Shown in pieces: positions 1-9,203 of a stretch of DNA of 32,227 bases. The stretch is from the NCBI GenBank assembly GCA_018399715.1, contig JAGYNR010000016.1, positions 1 through 32,227 of the forward strand. The letters are read 5' to 3'. This DNA comes from Desulfobacterales bacterium. GTDB lineage: Bacteria; Desulfobacterota; Desulfobacteria; Desulfobacterales; SKZT01. The notes below the pieces were generated by a model, which worked only from the letters and a program-made list of their open reading frames with translations, made no database searches and was not told where the DNA came from. Numbering within the stretch: position 1 is the stretch's first letter; each line of letters starts with the position of its first letter. A program made the translations under genes and the position numbers.

Positions 1-472
1 GTAGCAATACTGATTTACTATCAATGGAAACGCCCGCAGGTGGATAGTTGCGCCCGAAAACAGGCGATTTTTCTATAGAAGGTAGAATTTTCGAATGTCG
101 GCGGCAAGGGTAGCGCATGAAGGAACTCCATACAATGAGCAGGGTTCATTTCTTTTGAAAATGATGCTTTTTCGTTCAGACACTATTTATAGCTGGACTT
201 TGATGCCGAACTACTTCCATATTTTTGTAAATCAGAATGAACTGAAATAAACCATCGCCAATCTGTTGTGAGGAACTGAAATCCATTTACTTGTCTTATT
301 CCATCGTTTTTTGTCCTGAAAAGTCGGAAAAATAATAGCGTAGATCGTATCATTCATTTGTCCAAAAATCTCTGTTTAAAGCTATAAGCGAATTTTCATT
401 TTGGCACAGCAGTTGCTAAAACAATCTCTGAAGTATCAACGAGGTAATAATCACTTAAAAAAGGACATATGC
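1..472. other. Leading stretch with no supported gene
   Basis: No reading frame of useful length with a plausible start is visible on either strand before the response regulator at 473. A frame open from base 1 ends at a stop at 76-78 and could be the tail of a gene outside the window, but 25 codons are too few to judge. Bases 47-76 contain a cgcccgaaaacaggcg hairpin followed by a T run. The text around it partly resembles one end of the inverted-repeat element at 22036 (a cccgaa block, then gatttttc). I see no tRNA or clear promoter; the regulator's promoter presumably lies between about 330 and 460. Confidence 0.4.
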
Positions 473-895
473 ATGAAAAACATTCTTGTTATCGATGATG
501 ATCCGGATGTTGTTTATTTTCTACATGAAGCGTTGAGTATTAAACAATTTTTTGTTGATTTTGCTTTTGACGGTGAGGAAGGCTTTAAAAAATATCTGAG
601 TGACCATTTCGACCTGATAATTATCGACATGCAAATGCCTAAATGTAACGGTAATGAAGTTGCAAAAAAAATCAGAGAGTTAAATATCAATCAGTCATTT
701 TTAATCGGTATTTCCGGATTACCAGGAAAAATATTAAAACACTATTATGACGACATAATTTACAAACCATTTCGTTTGAAAATCCTGTTAAATAAAGTTC
801 AAAAACTCCTCCATAAAAGGGAAGAACCACAGAATTTTGCATTTCGGCCGCCAGGATATCAACAAAGCAATATCTTATCGAATCGATTTTCATGA
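473..895 (+). CDS. Single-domain response regulator (CheY/Spo0F-like receiver)
   Basis: A 140-residue receiver domain with almost no output region. The acidic pocket is Asp8-Asp9-Asp10, the predicted phospho-acceptor is Asp52 in the IIIDMQMP segment, the switch Ser is Ser81, and the conserved Lys is Lys98 in YKPF. About 25 polar residues follow the domain and match no output domain I know, so it should act through protein contacts or in a phosphorelay. The frame extends upstream to a TTG at 401, but the ATG at 473 has an aaagga ribosome site seven to eight bases ahead and starts directly with the first beta strand, so I chose it. It converges on the hybrid histidine kinase at 1084-3147, a possible but unproven partner. 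The domain call is firm; the signalling role is unknown. Confidence 0.9.
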   Translation: MKNILVIDDDPDVVYFLHEALSIKQFFVDFAFDGEEGFKKYLSDHFDLIIIDMQMPKCNGNEVAKKIRELNINQSFLIGISGLPGKILKHYYDDIIYKPFRLKILLNKVQKLLHKREEPQNFAFRPPGYQQSNILSNRFS

Positions 896-1033
896 AACTC
901 GATAGTTCACAGCAACTATGACGAACAACAGCATGTAATGCCATCCAGTTGTCATCGCTGTCAAAGTATCCGGGATTTGCTTCTAATAATACCCGGCCTT
1001 TGGCTTCATGATTATACGTTTGAAAAAATTAGC

Positions 1034-1067
1034 AAAAGGGAACATGGTCTTGACCGTGTTCCTTTTT
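1034..1067. terminator. Bidirectional intrinsic terminator
   Basis: A near-perfect hairpin with arms at 1034-1049 and 1052-1067 and only G-U irregularities. The A-rich left edge and T-rich right edge allow termination in both directions. It sits between the convergent response regulator (ends 895) and histidine kinase (ends 1084), as expected for a shared terminator. Confidence 0.8.
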
Positions 1068-1083
1068 CGTTTTGATAAATGAG

Positions 1084-3147
1084 CTAAGTGAGGGCTTTAC
1101 GAATTTTTTCAGACAGCTCATCAAGATTGAAAGGCTTTTGAATGAACCCGCAGCATCCTTTTTCCAGTATCTGTTCCGCCTGTCCATTAAGACTATAACC
1201 GGAAGAAAGAATCACCGGAATCTCTTTGTTCATCAACTTCAGTTGGTCAAACGTCTCTCCCCCGCCAATACCTGGCATAATCATATCTAAAATCACCAGA
1301 TCAATTGTTTCACCTTTTTGACGAATGATATCAATTGCCTCCTGACCACTGCCTGCACAATAGACTTTATAGCCTAATACTTTCAGCATTGGTTTGGTCA
1401 CTTCCATAATCACCGGTTCATCGTCAACCAGGAGTATAGTTTCATTTCCCCCAACAGGAAGTTTGGAAGATCCCATTTCTTTGGTCATATGTTTGTTAGA
1501 AACTGGGAGATATATATTAAATGTGCTGCCCTTTCCCTTTTCGCTGTATGCATTGATAATACCGTTGTGGTTTTTGATGATACCATATGTCGAGGCCAAT
1601 CCCAAACCGGCGCCGCGTCCCATATCCCGGGTCGTAAAAAACGGATCGAATATCCGTTTCAAGGTTTTATCATCCATTCCGACACCAGTATCAGTTACCG
1701 AAATTTTAACATATTTTCCTGGTCCAGCCTTAAATGGTTTAACATAAGTTTTATCCAAAATGATATTTTCGGTTTGAAGATACAGATCACCTCCTGCCGG
1801 CATGGCATGCCAGGCATTAACGAATAAATTCAGCAACACCTGTTCGATTTGCCCCGTATCAACTTCCACGGTCCATAGGTTTGTTGCCAACATTTTGACA
1901 ATTCTGATTTCTTTATGGGTACGGCCAAACATTTGAATGCTATGTTCCACAACTTTATTAATATCCACTGGTTTTACGATATATTTCCCGCCTCTTGCAA
2001 AGCCCAGCAGTTGCCGGGTCAAATCTGTTGCGCTTTTTACATACTCTTCAATGCCTTTTATATGCTCATAAACAGGGTTTCTCGAATTGATATCCGACAA
2101 CATCAGCGACGCCCGTCCCTGTATTCCCATGAGCAAATTGTTAAAATCGTGTGCGATACCTCCTGCAAGTGTTCCGATAGCTTCCATTTTCTGTGACTGT
2201 TGAAGTTGAGCCCAAAGTTTTTTGGTTTCGGTGATATCACGAAGAATTACCACCACACCTGCAGGATTTCCAAGATGATCTATAAATCTGGCGGCGCTGA
2301 TACTGACGTCAATTAATCGTCCATCATTGCTGTAGCGTTTTGTTTCAATGCCTTGACAGATTTGTCCTTTCTGAACGATATTTTTAATATGCTGCGTCGT
2401 AATTTCTTTTTCAGATTCGGGGACAAAAGGAATCCGTCTTCCCTCAACATCCGCCAACGTGTAGCCAAACAAACGGGTAAAGCCAGGGCTTACATATTTA
2501 GCATTTCCCTGAAGATCATAAATGACAATGGCATCCGGAGATGAATTTAACAAGGACTGATACAGTTCCTCAGAGCTTTTGGATTTACGGTATAAATTTT
2601 CGTACCGAATTTTGCTTTGCTTTAATTCCAATGTTTGTTCATCAACCATTTCCGCCAGTTGATTACGATGTTTCCGGATCTCTTCTTCCATCTGTTTCCG
2701 CCGGGTAATATCAATAATCACGATTAAAACCCCTTTAAGACTTCCCTTTTTATCTTTGATCGGTGTAGCGATATGATCGATATAAATAGTCTTTCCCGTT
2801 ACATCAACCCGTCGATGTTCGCTTCTTCCACTCTTATGGCCGTTGTATACCATCTTAGCCGGACAATCAGGACATACGCTATTCCTTCCAGCAGCAACCG
2901 AATAACAAAATTTACCCTTGGCATTTTTACCATAGATTTTTCTGGCTTTCTGATTGAAGGCGATGACACGATAATTTAAATCCAACTCCCAGACAGCAAT
3001 ATCCATTACATCAATCAGGTCACCAAAGGATTTACCAAGAAAATCGGTCATTCTAGCCCTGATTTCCCCGATTGAATTTTTTGTCGATTCTAAATTTTCA
3101 ATCTGGCTCAAAAAGTTATTTTCTTTGGATGATGTCGGATCTTTCAC
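1084..3147 (-). CDS. Hybrid sensor histidine kinase (PAS-PAS-HisKA-HATPase-REC)
   Basis: A 687-residue kinase with no membrane segment, so probably a cytoplasmic sensor. A first PAS domain (about 40-150) carries a Cys cluster (Cys81, Cys92, Cys95 in CPDCP). A short coiled coil leads to a second PAS (about 193-308). The HisKA domain has the phospho-acceptor His333 in GGIAHDFNN. The ATPase domain has an N box (Asn440/Asn444), G1 at 486-491 (DTGVGM) and G2 at 512-517 (GAGLGL). A C-terminal receiver (about 568-687) has Asp575/Asp576, phospho-acceptor Asp621 and Lys671. The start is GTG at 3147, with ggag ten bases upstream. Receiver-tailed kinases of this type often pass phosphate on to another protein, and the single-domain regulator at 473 is a nearby candidate. 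The sensed signal is unknown; the Cys-bearing PAS could bind a metal or respond to redox. Confidence 0.93.
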   Translation of the reverse strand: MKDPTSSKENNFLSQIENLESTKNSIGEIRARMTDFLGKSFGDLIDVMDIAVWELDLNYRVIAFNQKARKIYGKNAKGKFCYSVAAGRNSVCPDCPAKMVYNGHKSGRSEHRRVDVTGKTIYIDHIATPIKDKKGSLKGVLIVIIDITRRKQMEEEIRKHRNQLAEMVDEQTLELKQSKIRYENLYRKSKSSEELYQSLLNSSPDAIVIYDLQGNAKYVSPGFTRLFGYTLADVEGRRIPFVPESEKEITTQHIKNIVQKGQICQGIETKRYSNDGRLIDVSISAARFIDHLGNPAGVVVILRDITETKKLWAQLQQSQKMEAIGTLAGGIAHDFNNLLMGIQGRASLMLSDINSRNPVYEHIKGIEEYVKSATDLTRQLLGFARGGKYIVKPVDINKVVEHSIQMFGRTHKEIRIVKMLATNLWTVEVDTGQIEQVLLNLFVNAWHAMPAGGDLYLQTENIILDKTYVKPFKAGPGKYVKISVTDTGVGMDDKTLKRIFDPFFTTRDMGRGAGLGLASTYGIIKNHNGIINAYSEKGKGSTFNIYLPVSNKHMTKEMGSSKLPVGGNETILLVDDEPVIMEVTKPMLKVLGYKVYCAGSGQEAIDIIRQKGETIDLVILDMIMPGIGGGETFDQLKLMNKEIPVILSSGYSLNGQAEQILEKGCCGFIQKPFNLDELSEKIRKALT

Positions 3148-3306
3148 GTTGCGAACACTCCGGTTGTTTAGCGGATATTAACCTTTTAATTAGATTTACC
3201 CTTATTCATTCACTAAATATAATTCAATCATTAAATCATATAATTACTATAGGGAATGAAAATTACAAGAAAAAAAATAAAGGACAATCAAAAGGGAGGA
3301 TTAGGT

Positions 3307-6117
3307 TTATGTATGAAGAATAAATCCAGAAGGAAGAGATTCACCGAATATGGCGCTTTCTTCCTGTTTTTCCATCGGCACAACTTCTTCGAGATAACGC
3401 ATATGAGGTCTAAAAAAATCGTCTTGTTTCATCCAGTTTAAAATACGCTGGATCACAGACATATCCACATCACGGCTACGGTCTCTTGTTCTTCTGGCTA
3501 TCTGGGCCAGCGCCACACCAACTGGCCTTGGGTTTGGCCAGTTGTGATCTAAAAGGGTTTCTATCCATTTTCTTATCTCTTGGGGGTCAATAACACGGTC
3601 AGCAGGACCATATAGAAGCACCCGCGCTCCCAGGCGGGAAAGCGCCCAGAAGTGCTGGGGTTTGGCTGTTTTGGGAGAAATTTCAGAGAGAAGCTGACAG
3701 CCCCATTTTATTTTTTCTTTTGTATACAGCAATTCCATGTTGGCTAACGCCATCCACATTTCTAAGTGTTCCTGCGGTGAAATTTTAACTTTTTTCTTTT
3801 TTTTGGGAATCATAACCGTCGTCAAATCCTGACTGAATTGCCGTTGTTGTCCGGATTTGAGGCCACCAGCCACCCGTCTCCAGAGAATCCACCACTCGGA
3901 GCGAACCTGGACATTTTTAGGAAACTGTTGGCTCTCCTGATAAATTTTCCATATTCGTTTCATTCTTTGAGGATCAAACCCTTCTCCGAATCCGGGTCTC
4001 ATGCAAAACCCGGTCAGGTTCAACCACCGGCTTTCATGAATTGGCGTGTTTTTCCTGGCGGATGAAAAACCAATCAGTTCGTCTGCGAGATCCCGGATAA
4101 ATCCCAACGGCCATCTATCTTTGGATTTGCCAACAACCGTGTTGATATCCTTTACCAGAGATTCAAGCCGATCGGAAGCTGTCCTTTGTGAAAACGCAGC
4201 ATTTATTCTCTCCTTCGCCCCGGAGACCACGGTTTGCTCAAAAATTTTTTCATCATAAACTTCGGATGGACCGATAGCATCACGAAGCTGAAATTGTAGT
4301 TGCCATCTGTGATTGCTGATCTGTGACCGGCACCAAAGCGTTAATGTCCCCATCTCCGTAAATGTTGCCTCTATTCGAACCGGGATTTGAGTTTGTACCT
4401 CTTTTTTACCGAATTGAATGATCGTTTGAAGTGGCGGAAGAGCGGTCATGGTTTGATCAATTTCAATAATATCCCCTGCCTGATCACCTGAGCGATAACT
4501 AGAGCTATACAGATCAAATCTGACCGGTTGATTTGCCAGCACCTCGAATTTTAAATCTTTTAATTCAATGCAGCTTCCTTCATCGAGCCCTCTTTCTACC
4601 AGACATATGGCCTTGCCGGTTTTCATTTCCCCGGATGCTTTATCGCGGGTTAAAATGCCCATATAATATGCCCGGGCACTTCCACTGCCAACACGAACAC
4701 CTTCACCGATCTTGACCAGTCCGTAATATGATGCTCCCAGTGCAACAGCAAGATCAGGAGTGGGATTTTCCAAAACGCGAGGGCTGTCCATATCCGAAAC
4801 ACCAAACCAGTTCCGGATAGCGGATCTGATTCGTTCCTGAACAATGGTCGGTTTCAGAGAACCCCCGTTAAAAAGTATAAGATCGGGTGCGATATTTTCT
4901 CGCCCCAAAACGGCCTTGACATCCTGGCGATGTTGTTCAAGAAACCAACCCAAATGCTTTGTAACAGCCGGTTCCTGTTCATAAGGTAATCCAAATTCCG
5001 TAATACCGGACCGAACTATCCGTTTTTTTTCTTCCCGCGGTTTAGCTATCGGGAAAAAACCTTCTATCACGGTTTCCTCTACGGTCTTTCTGTCCAGATC
5101 TGCTGAGATCGTCCCTGCAATGAGCTTGCTTCCCTCCCCCATAATTGTAATTTTGGAAACTGCCTCCCGCCCTTCCAGAATAGATTCTTTGGCTTCTCTG
5201 CATTGATGGCAAAGCGCCTTCCAACGGTCTGCGGTCAAAGATAATTTTCGTTTACTAAATTGCATCTCGATTTGCCTGGCTAGTGCCAGATCGATATTAT
5301 CGCCGCCCAAAATCAAATGGTCGCCCACTGAAATCCGTTCGAACCGGGGACTTCCTTCAGCTTCCCGCAACGTAATCAGTGTAAAGTCAGTAGTCCCTCC
5401 CCCGACATCACAAACCAAAATCAACTCATTGGGGTTGACAAACTTATTCCATTCTGTTTCGTGGCGGATCAACCAGCTATAAAAAGCAGCAAGAGGTTCT
5501 TCCAAAAGCGTGACATCGCGCAGTCCTGCCATGGCAGCAGCTTTGACAGTCAGATCTCGTGCTACCTGATCGAAGGAGGCCGGCACGGTGATAATAATCA
5601 TTTGGTTTTCAAAGAGATCTTCATCTTCACCAGCGGCGATGACATGGTTCCAGGCATTTTTGATATGTTCAAGAAAGGCAGCAGTCGCCTGAACCGGTGA
5701 GATTTTATAAACCTCATTTCCGCTGCCCCACGGCAAAATTCTTGCCCTGCGATCCACATTGGAATGACACAGCCAGCTTTTTGCCGATGAAACAAGTCTG
5801 GCCGGCACTCTGGCGCCATGATCCCGCGCGAACACGCCAACAAAATTCTGAACTTTTTCAGAATCCTTTTTCCAGGGGATGACAATTGCTTCCCGGGAAA
5901 TATCGTAAGAGCCGGAAATATATAAAAAAGAGGGAAGCACCGGCACCCGGGTCACCTCCCCGGGACCTGTCAATTGAGGAATTTTAAATAGCTTGATCTT
6001 CCGTTCCTCCGATTCCCCTCTTAAATCCACATAGGAAACAGCAGAGTTTGTGGTACCGAGATCAATACCAATAATGTAGCGATTTTCAAACTCCACTGCT
6101 TTCCTTCTCCCGGACAT
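3307..6117 (-). CDS. Hsp70-family protein with long C-terminal DUF3731-like region
   Basis: A 936-residue DnaK relative. The ATPase half keeps phosphate-1 (GIDLGTTNS, 17-25), the EEP motif (206-208), phosphate-2 (DVGGGTTDF, 237-245) and the adenosine motif (FNGG, 416-419). A beta-rich segment follows (about 480-615). A helical region of some 300 residues (about 640-936) replaces the normal DnaK lid; it is rich in Trp and includes a basic KKKKK stretch (772-776). I recognise it as the DUF3731-type tail of large Hsp70 relatives. I chose the ATG at 6117, with ggaa eight bases upstream, over an earlier in-frame ATG at 6159; either way it overlaps the end of the preceding Hsp70 gene, which suggests translational coupling. 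It is the last gene of the DUF2760-Hsp70-Hsp70 operon. The family is firm; clients and function are unknown. Confidence 0.9.
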   Translation of the reverse strand: MSGRRKAVEFENRYIIGIDLGTTNSAVSYVDLRGESEERKIKLFKIPQLTGPGEVTRVPVLPSFLYISGSYDISREAIVIPWKKDSEKVQNFVGVFARDHGARVPARLVSSAKSWLCHSNVDRRARILPWGSGNEVYKISPVQATAAFLEHIKNAWNHVIAAGEDEDLFENQMIIITVPASFDQVARDLTVKAAAMAGLRDVTLLEEPLAAFYSWLIRHETEWNKFVNPNELILVCDVGGGTTDFTLITLREAEGSPRFERISVGDHLILGGDNIDLALARQIEMQFSKRKLSLTADRWKALCHQCREAKESILEGREAVSKITIMGEGSKLIAGTISADLDRKTVEETVIEGFFPIAKPREEKKRIVRSGITEFGLPYEQEPAVTKHLGWFLEQHRQDVKAVLGRENIAPDLILFNGGSLKPTIVQERIRSAIRNWFGVSDMDSPRVLENPTPDLAVALGASYYGLVKIGEGVRVGSGSARAYYMGILTRDKASGEMKTGKAICLVERGLDEGSCIELKDLKFEVLANQPVRFDLYSSSYRSGDQAGDIIEIDQTMTALPPLQTIIQFGKKEVQTQIPVRIEATFTEMGTLTLWCRSQISNHRWQLQFQLRDAIGPSEVYDEKIFEQTVVSGAKERINAAFSQRTASDRLESLVKDINTVVGKSKDRWPLGFIRDLADELIGFSSARKNTPIHESRWLNLTGFCMRPGFGEGFDPQRMKRIWKIYQESQQFPKNVQVRSEWWILWRRVAGGLKSGQQRQFSQDLTTVMIPKKKKKVKISPQEHLEMWMALANMELLYTKEKIKWGCQLLSEISPKTAKPQHFWALSRLGARVLLYGPADRVIDPQEIRKWIETLLDHNWPNPRPVGVALAQIARRTRDRSRDVDMSVIQRILNWMKQDDFFRPHMRYLEEVVPMEKQEESAIFGESLPSGFILHT

Positions 6118-7927
6118 TAAATTCCAGTTTCCACCGGTTCCCGTCCTGTCTGGATACACACCAGAGTTCCAAAGTTCCGATTTCGGTGACCCTAACTTCC
6201 AGATAAACCGGAATGATATTACCGTGATTGCCTTCCAGCGTCGCTTCCAAAGTAGTTATCTTTTCAATTTCTCCCTCCCAGTCCTCTACGATGGTTCCCA
6301 CTTTGTCATTATGACGCTTGATAGAACCCAGAAAATCAAATACGACCGGTTCTCCCACAATCAATGCAAACTCCTGGCCCGTGATCTTTTCAGTGGTACC
6401 TTCTTCCATACCAAATGATCCCACACAAACGGATTTGATGGGTGCAGGAAGGCCGGGAACCGCCGGCATAGCTGCTGCAATGCCCACATAATAACTTTTG
6501 TTTAATCCTCCCCGTATCCGAATGCCCTTTCCTCTTTTGGCAAAACCGAAATAAGTTGCGCCCCTGGCCACAGAAAGGTCAAAATTTACTGCCTGGATTT
6601 CTTTCGGCGCCTCACCCCCTTCTTCGGTACTCCATGAAGAGACAATCTCCATAATTCGTTTACGGATCATCCGGGATTTCATAATTCCCCCATTAAATAA
6701 AATCTTATTGGGTAAACTGAAATCGCCGGGACTGTCATCGGACAAGCTTAAAAATTTAGCCAGATGATGACTGACAGCCGGATCTGACTCAAATACCAGG
6801 CCCATTTCACGAATGCCTGTTTTTTGGACAATCACAGGCGTAGCGGTCTTTTCACATTGGGGGAAAAAACCATCGAGAATAACCTTTTCTATCGTTTCTC
6901 TATCCAGGTTGGTTTTTATAGTGCCGCCGATTAAACCGGAACCTCTTCCGAGAATGGTAACCGGATATTCCTTCCGATCCGGCTGAGAAAGCAGTGCCTC
7001 TTTTGCCAACCGGCAGCTATGCCACAAACCTCTGACCTGCCAGGAATCCAGTCGGGGTCCTTTTTCCTGAGTAAGCTGTTGAGAAATCGCATAAGCCAGT
7101 GCCAGATCCATATTGTCACCGCCTACCAACAGATGGTTTCCTACGGATATTCGTTCCAAAACCAGCTCACCGTGTTCCTCGGTTACTTTGATCAGACTGA
7201 AATCCGTGGTGCCTCCACCAATGTCACAAACCAGAACCAAGTCGCCTTTTTTAATCTGTTTTCGCCACACCTTAGCATTGGATTCAATCCATGCATAAAA
7301 AGCCGACTGGGGCTCTTCCAACAGCGAAATGTTGGTAAGACCGGCATTCTGCGCAGCTTTAACTGTCAGCTCCCTGGCCACAGCATCAAAGGAAGCCGGA
7401 ACTGTTAAAAAGATCTCCTGGTTTTGCATTTTCAGGTGCTTTTTTTCTTTACCATCCTGGGTTGCCATGGTGAAATCCCACGCATCACGAATATGTTTCA
7501 AAATTTCTGCAGAAGCCTCGACCGGCGATTTTTTTTGCTCAGAATCAGAAATTTCCCACGGAAGGATTGGTTTATTTCGGTCAACCATGGTGTTACACAG
7601 CCATGATTTTGAGGAGGATATTAACCGTTGGGGCAGCTCGGCCCCCCGATCCCGGGCAAATTCTCCTACTGCCAGATTGGCCTCATTTTTCCAGGGAAGC
7701 TGAAGGCCTTCGGCGGGAACATCATGCTTACCGGGAATCAAGATAAATGATGGCAATACTGCTCTTTTTTCAATGGTACCCGGCGCTACCAGCTGGGGAA
7801 TTTCAAATATTTTGATGTCGGGTTTCTCATCCGCCAGAGTTTTAATTTCGGCAAAAGAGACGACACTGTTGGTTGTACCTAAATCAATACCGATAATATA
7901 AACAGGTTCAGCCATATTTATTACCAT
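6086..7927 (-). CDS. Hsp70-family protein, short-tailed
   Basis: A 613-residue DnaK relative with phosphate-1 (GIDLGTTNS, 13-21), EEP (204-206), phosphate-2 (DIGGGTTDF, 235-243) and an FNGG adenosine motif (411-414). The ATPase fold runs to about 465. A compact beta-rich domain (about 470-605) follows, and the protein ends there, without the helical lid or the EEVD-like tail of classical DnaK. It aligns by eye with the first 600 residues of the downstream gene, so the two look like an ancient duplication. It starts 36 bases after the DUF2760 gene and overlaps the next one. Two close ATGs (7927 and 7915) are possible and neither has a strong ribosome site. It is probably an ATP-dependent chaperone-like partner of its neighbours rather than the general DnaK, since no dnaJ or grpE is nearby. 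Confidence 0.9.
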   Translation of the reverse strand: MVINMAEPVYIIGIDLGTTNSVVSFAEIKTLADEKPDIKIFEIPQLVAPGTIEKRAVLPSFILIPGKHDVPAEGLQLPWKNEANLAVGEFARDRGAELPQRLISSSKSWLCNTMVDRNKPILPWEISDSEQKKSPVEASAEILKHIRDAWDFTMATQDGKEKKHLKMQNQEIFLTVPASFDAVARELTVKAAQNAGLTNISLLEEPQSAFYAWIESNAKVWRKQIKKGDLVLVCDIGGGTTDFSLIKVTEEHGELVLERISVGNHLLVGGDNMDLALAYAISQQLTQEKGPRLDSWQVRGLWHSCRLAKEALLSQPDRKEYPVTILGRGSGLIGGTIKTNLDRETIEKVILDGFFPQCEKTATPVIVQKTGIREMGLVFESDPAVSHHLAKFLSLSDDSPGDFSLPNKILFNGGIMKSRMIRKRIMEIVSSWSTEEGGEAPKEIQAVNFDLSVARGATYFGFAKRGKGIRIRGGLNKSYYVGIAAAMPAVPGLPAPIKSVCVGSFGMEEGTTEKITGQEFALIVGEPVVFDFLGSIKRHNDKVGTIVEDWEGEIEKITTLEATLEGNHGNIIPVYLEVRVTEIGTLELWCVSRQDGNRWKLEFNVREKESSGV

Positions 7928-7963
7928 TTATTCAAACTGTAATGTAAATCCTAAATCCCGGCA

Positions 7964-8734
7964 TTAAATTTCAATTTCTGCCGGTGCAAGAATTCTAGGG
8001 TCCTGGCTGGCGGACAAGGTTGGAAGTTCCACTTTTTTAGCCTGCCAGCCTTTGTGTCTCAAAACACCGCTAAACGGTGGTTCTCCGGAAACATTTCCGG
8101 TCAACTTAATGGAGCTGGGCTCAAATCCGGACTCTACCACTATTTCCTCACCCTCGGCTTTATCAATCACCGGCCTGGGAGCAATATTTTTTTCCACAAC
8201 CTTTTTACAACTCTGGTGAACACTTCGAACCGCCGCGCCTATTTGAGCGTCATCATACTGATCAAGATCTTCGGACAAAAAATCCAGAAAACGGCCTTCC
8301 CGCTGTAAAACGGATAATATATACAGGTACATTCTCCTGTCTTGTTCTGCATTTTTTCTTTCATCGACCTTCTCGGGTCTTTCTTCCGACGACGCTATTG
8401 GCCTTTCTGATATTTTTGCAGGTTCTACGGCTCGTTTAAACACTGCGCCAGCGGTAATTCTTAAGAAAAGCCATATAAAAAATGTAAATATTATCATGAG
8501 TCCGGCTGAAGCAGGAATGAACCAAGTCTTTAGCATTTGCCGGTATTCGTTCATCTGAATCAAAAACTGCTGCATTAAAGGATTATCGGTTTCAGATGCC
8601 TTTAAATCCAAAAGCTGCTGCCATATGATGTTATAACCATAATAAAGAAACAAATCAATTATACCGACCAAAACAATCATGAAAAATAAGATAATAAAAA
8701 AGGAACGCCATGAAAAGGATTTCAATAAATTCAT
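7964..8734 (-). CDS. DUF2760 membrane protein, first gene of the Hsp70 operon
   Basis: A 256-residue protein with two N-terminal membrane segments (about 11-33 and 72-92) around a short polar loop. A charged linker (about 100-132) leads to a soluble domain (134-256). That domain matches my memory of DUF2760: a REGRFLDFL opening, DDAQIGAAVR, LTGNVSGEPPF, and DPRILAPAEIEI at the end. The ATG at 8734 is preceded by a strong gaggagagg ribosome site, so I prefer it to the upstream in-frame start at 8773. DUF2760 genes are, to my knowledge, often next to paired Hsp70 relatives, as here. The topology suggests a membrane anchor presenting a cytoplasmic domain to the two Hsp70 proteins. The molecular function is not established. 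Confidence 0.88.
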   Translation of the reverse strand: MNLLKSFSWRSFFIILFFMIVLVGIIDLFLYYGYNIIWQQLLDLKASETDNPLMQQFLIQMNEYRQMLKTWFIPASAGLMIIFTFFIWLFLRITAGAVFKRAVEPAKISERPIASSEERPEKVDERKNAEQDRRMYLYILSVLQREGRFLDFLSEDLDQYDDAQIGAAVRSVHQSCKKVVEKNIAPRPVIDKAEGEEIVVESGFEPSSIKLTGNVSGEPPFSGVLRHKGWQAKKVELPTLSASQDPRILAPAEIEI

Positions 8735-8825
8735 GCAACCTCTCCTCACCTGCTTAGTTCTTAAGGGATTCAACCATTTTGGGAGGCAACTAATGTTTTC
8801 TTCCTACATCCCCCAAAAAAGCTAA

Positions 8826-8854
8826 AGATTAAAAATATATAGTCATTCTGTCAA
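8826..8854 (-). promoter_or_regulatory. Predicted sigma70-type promoter for the DUF2760-Hsp70 operon
   Basis: On the minus strand there is a perfect TTGACA at 8854-8849, a 17-base spacer and TAATCT at 8831-8826; a 15-base spacing to TTTAAT is the alternative. It would leave a leader of about 85 bases before the ATG at 8734. The -10 box is only a partial match. Confidence 0.5.
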
Positions 8855-8878
8855 GGATCAAAATTCATTATTGATATA

Positions 8879-8907
8879 TTGACAATCTGATTTCAATACG
8901 ATTTACT
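8879..8907 (+). promoter_or_regulatory. Predicted sigma70-type promoter for the Mla-PBP1b operon
   Basis: A perfect TTGACA at 8879-8884, a 17-base spacer and TTTACT at 8902-8907 (4 of 6 matches). This places transcription start near 8915, about 43 bases before the small gene at 8958. It lies back to back with the promoter of the Hsp70 operon. Confidence 0.5.
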
Positions 8908-8957
8908 TTGTTGTAAAGAACTAATGAAGAACACAAAATGATTCAATAAAGGAAAAA

Positions 8958-9176
8958 ATGAAACCATATAAACATCGATTCGATTTTGAAATTGGCTATC
9001 TGGTCAAAAGTCCTTGTAAAAATTGTAAAATGCGCCATCGCTTTCCCGACTGCATCGATGAATGCGAAGTGCTTGATAAAATTCAAACATTGATGAGCGG
9101 TGCCGTTTCGAGTACCCGGGCATTTTCAGATTTAGAGTCTTTTGCCATTTCCTCTGAAGATATGCGGCGAAAATAA
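8958..9176 (+). CDS. Small four-cysteine protein, probably metal-binding
   Basis: A 72-residue protein I do not recognise. Four cysteines (Cys20, Cys23, Cys32 and Cys36) form a CxxC-x8-CxxxC pattern typical of a small zinc-binding fold. The C-terminal half is acidic and Ser-rich with no membrane segment. The ATG has an aaagga ribosome site five to seven bases upstream and sits just downstream of a TTGACA promoter. It ends 27 bases before the STAS-MlaE gene, so it is likely the first cistron of the envelope operon. That position would suit a regulator or accessory factor of lipid transport, but nothing in the sequence shows this. Coding is supported by the ribosome site, spacing and Cys pattern. 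Confidence 0.68.
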   Translation: MKPYKHRFDFEIGYLVKSPCKNCKMRHRFPDCIDECEVLDKIQTLMSGAVSSTRAFSDLESFAISSEDMRRK

Positions 9177-9203
9177 ACTTTTTTTGACTGATCATTAATC
9201 ATC

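Noticed and set aside
1-78. Open frame from the first base, possibly the 3' end of a gene
   Set aside because: Only 25 codons, no motif and no view of the upstream part.
6931-7703. Several long plus-strand frames opposite the short-tailed Hsp70 gene
   Set aside because: They overlap one another and lie antisense to conserved Hsp70 motifs, with no ribosome sites.
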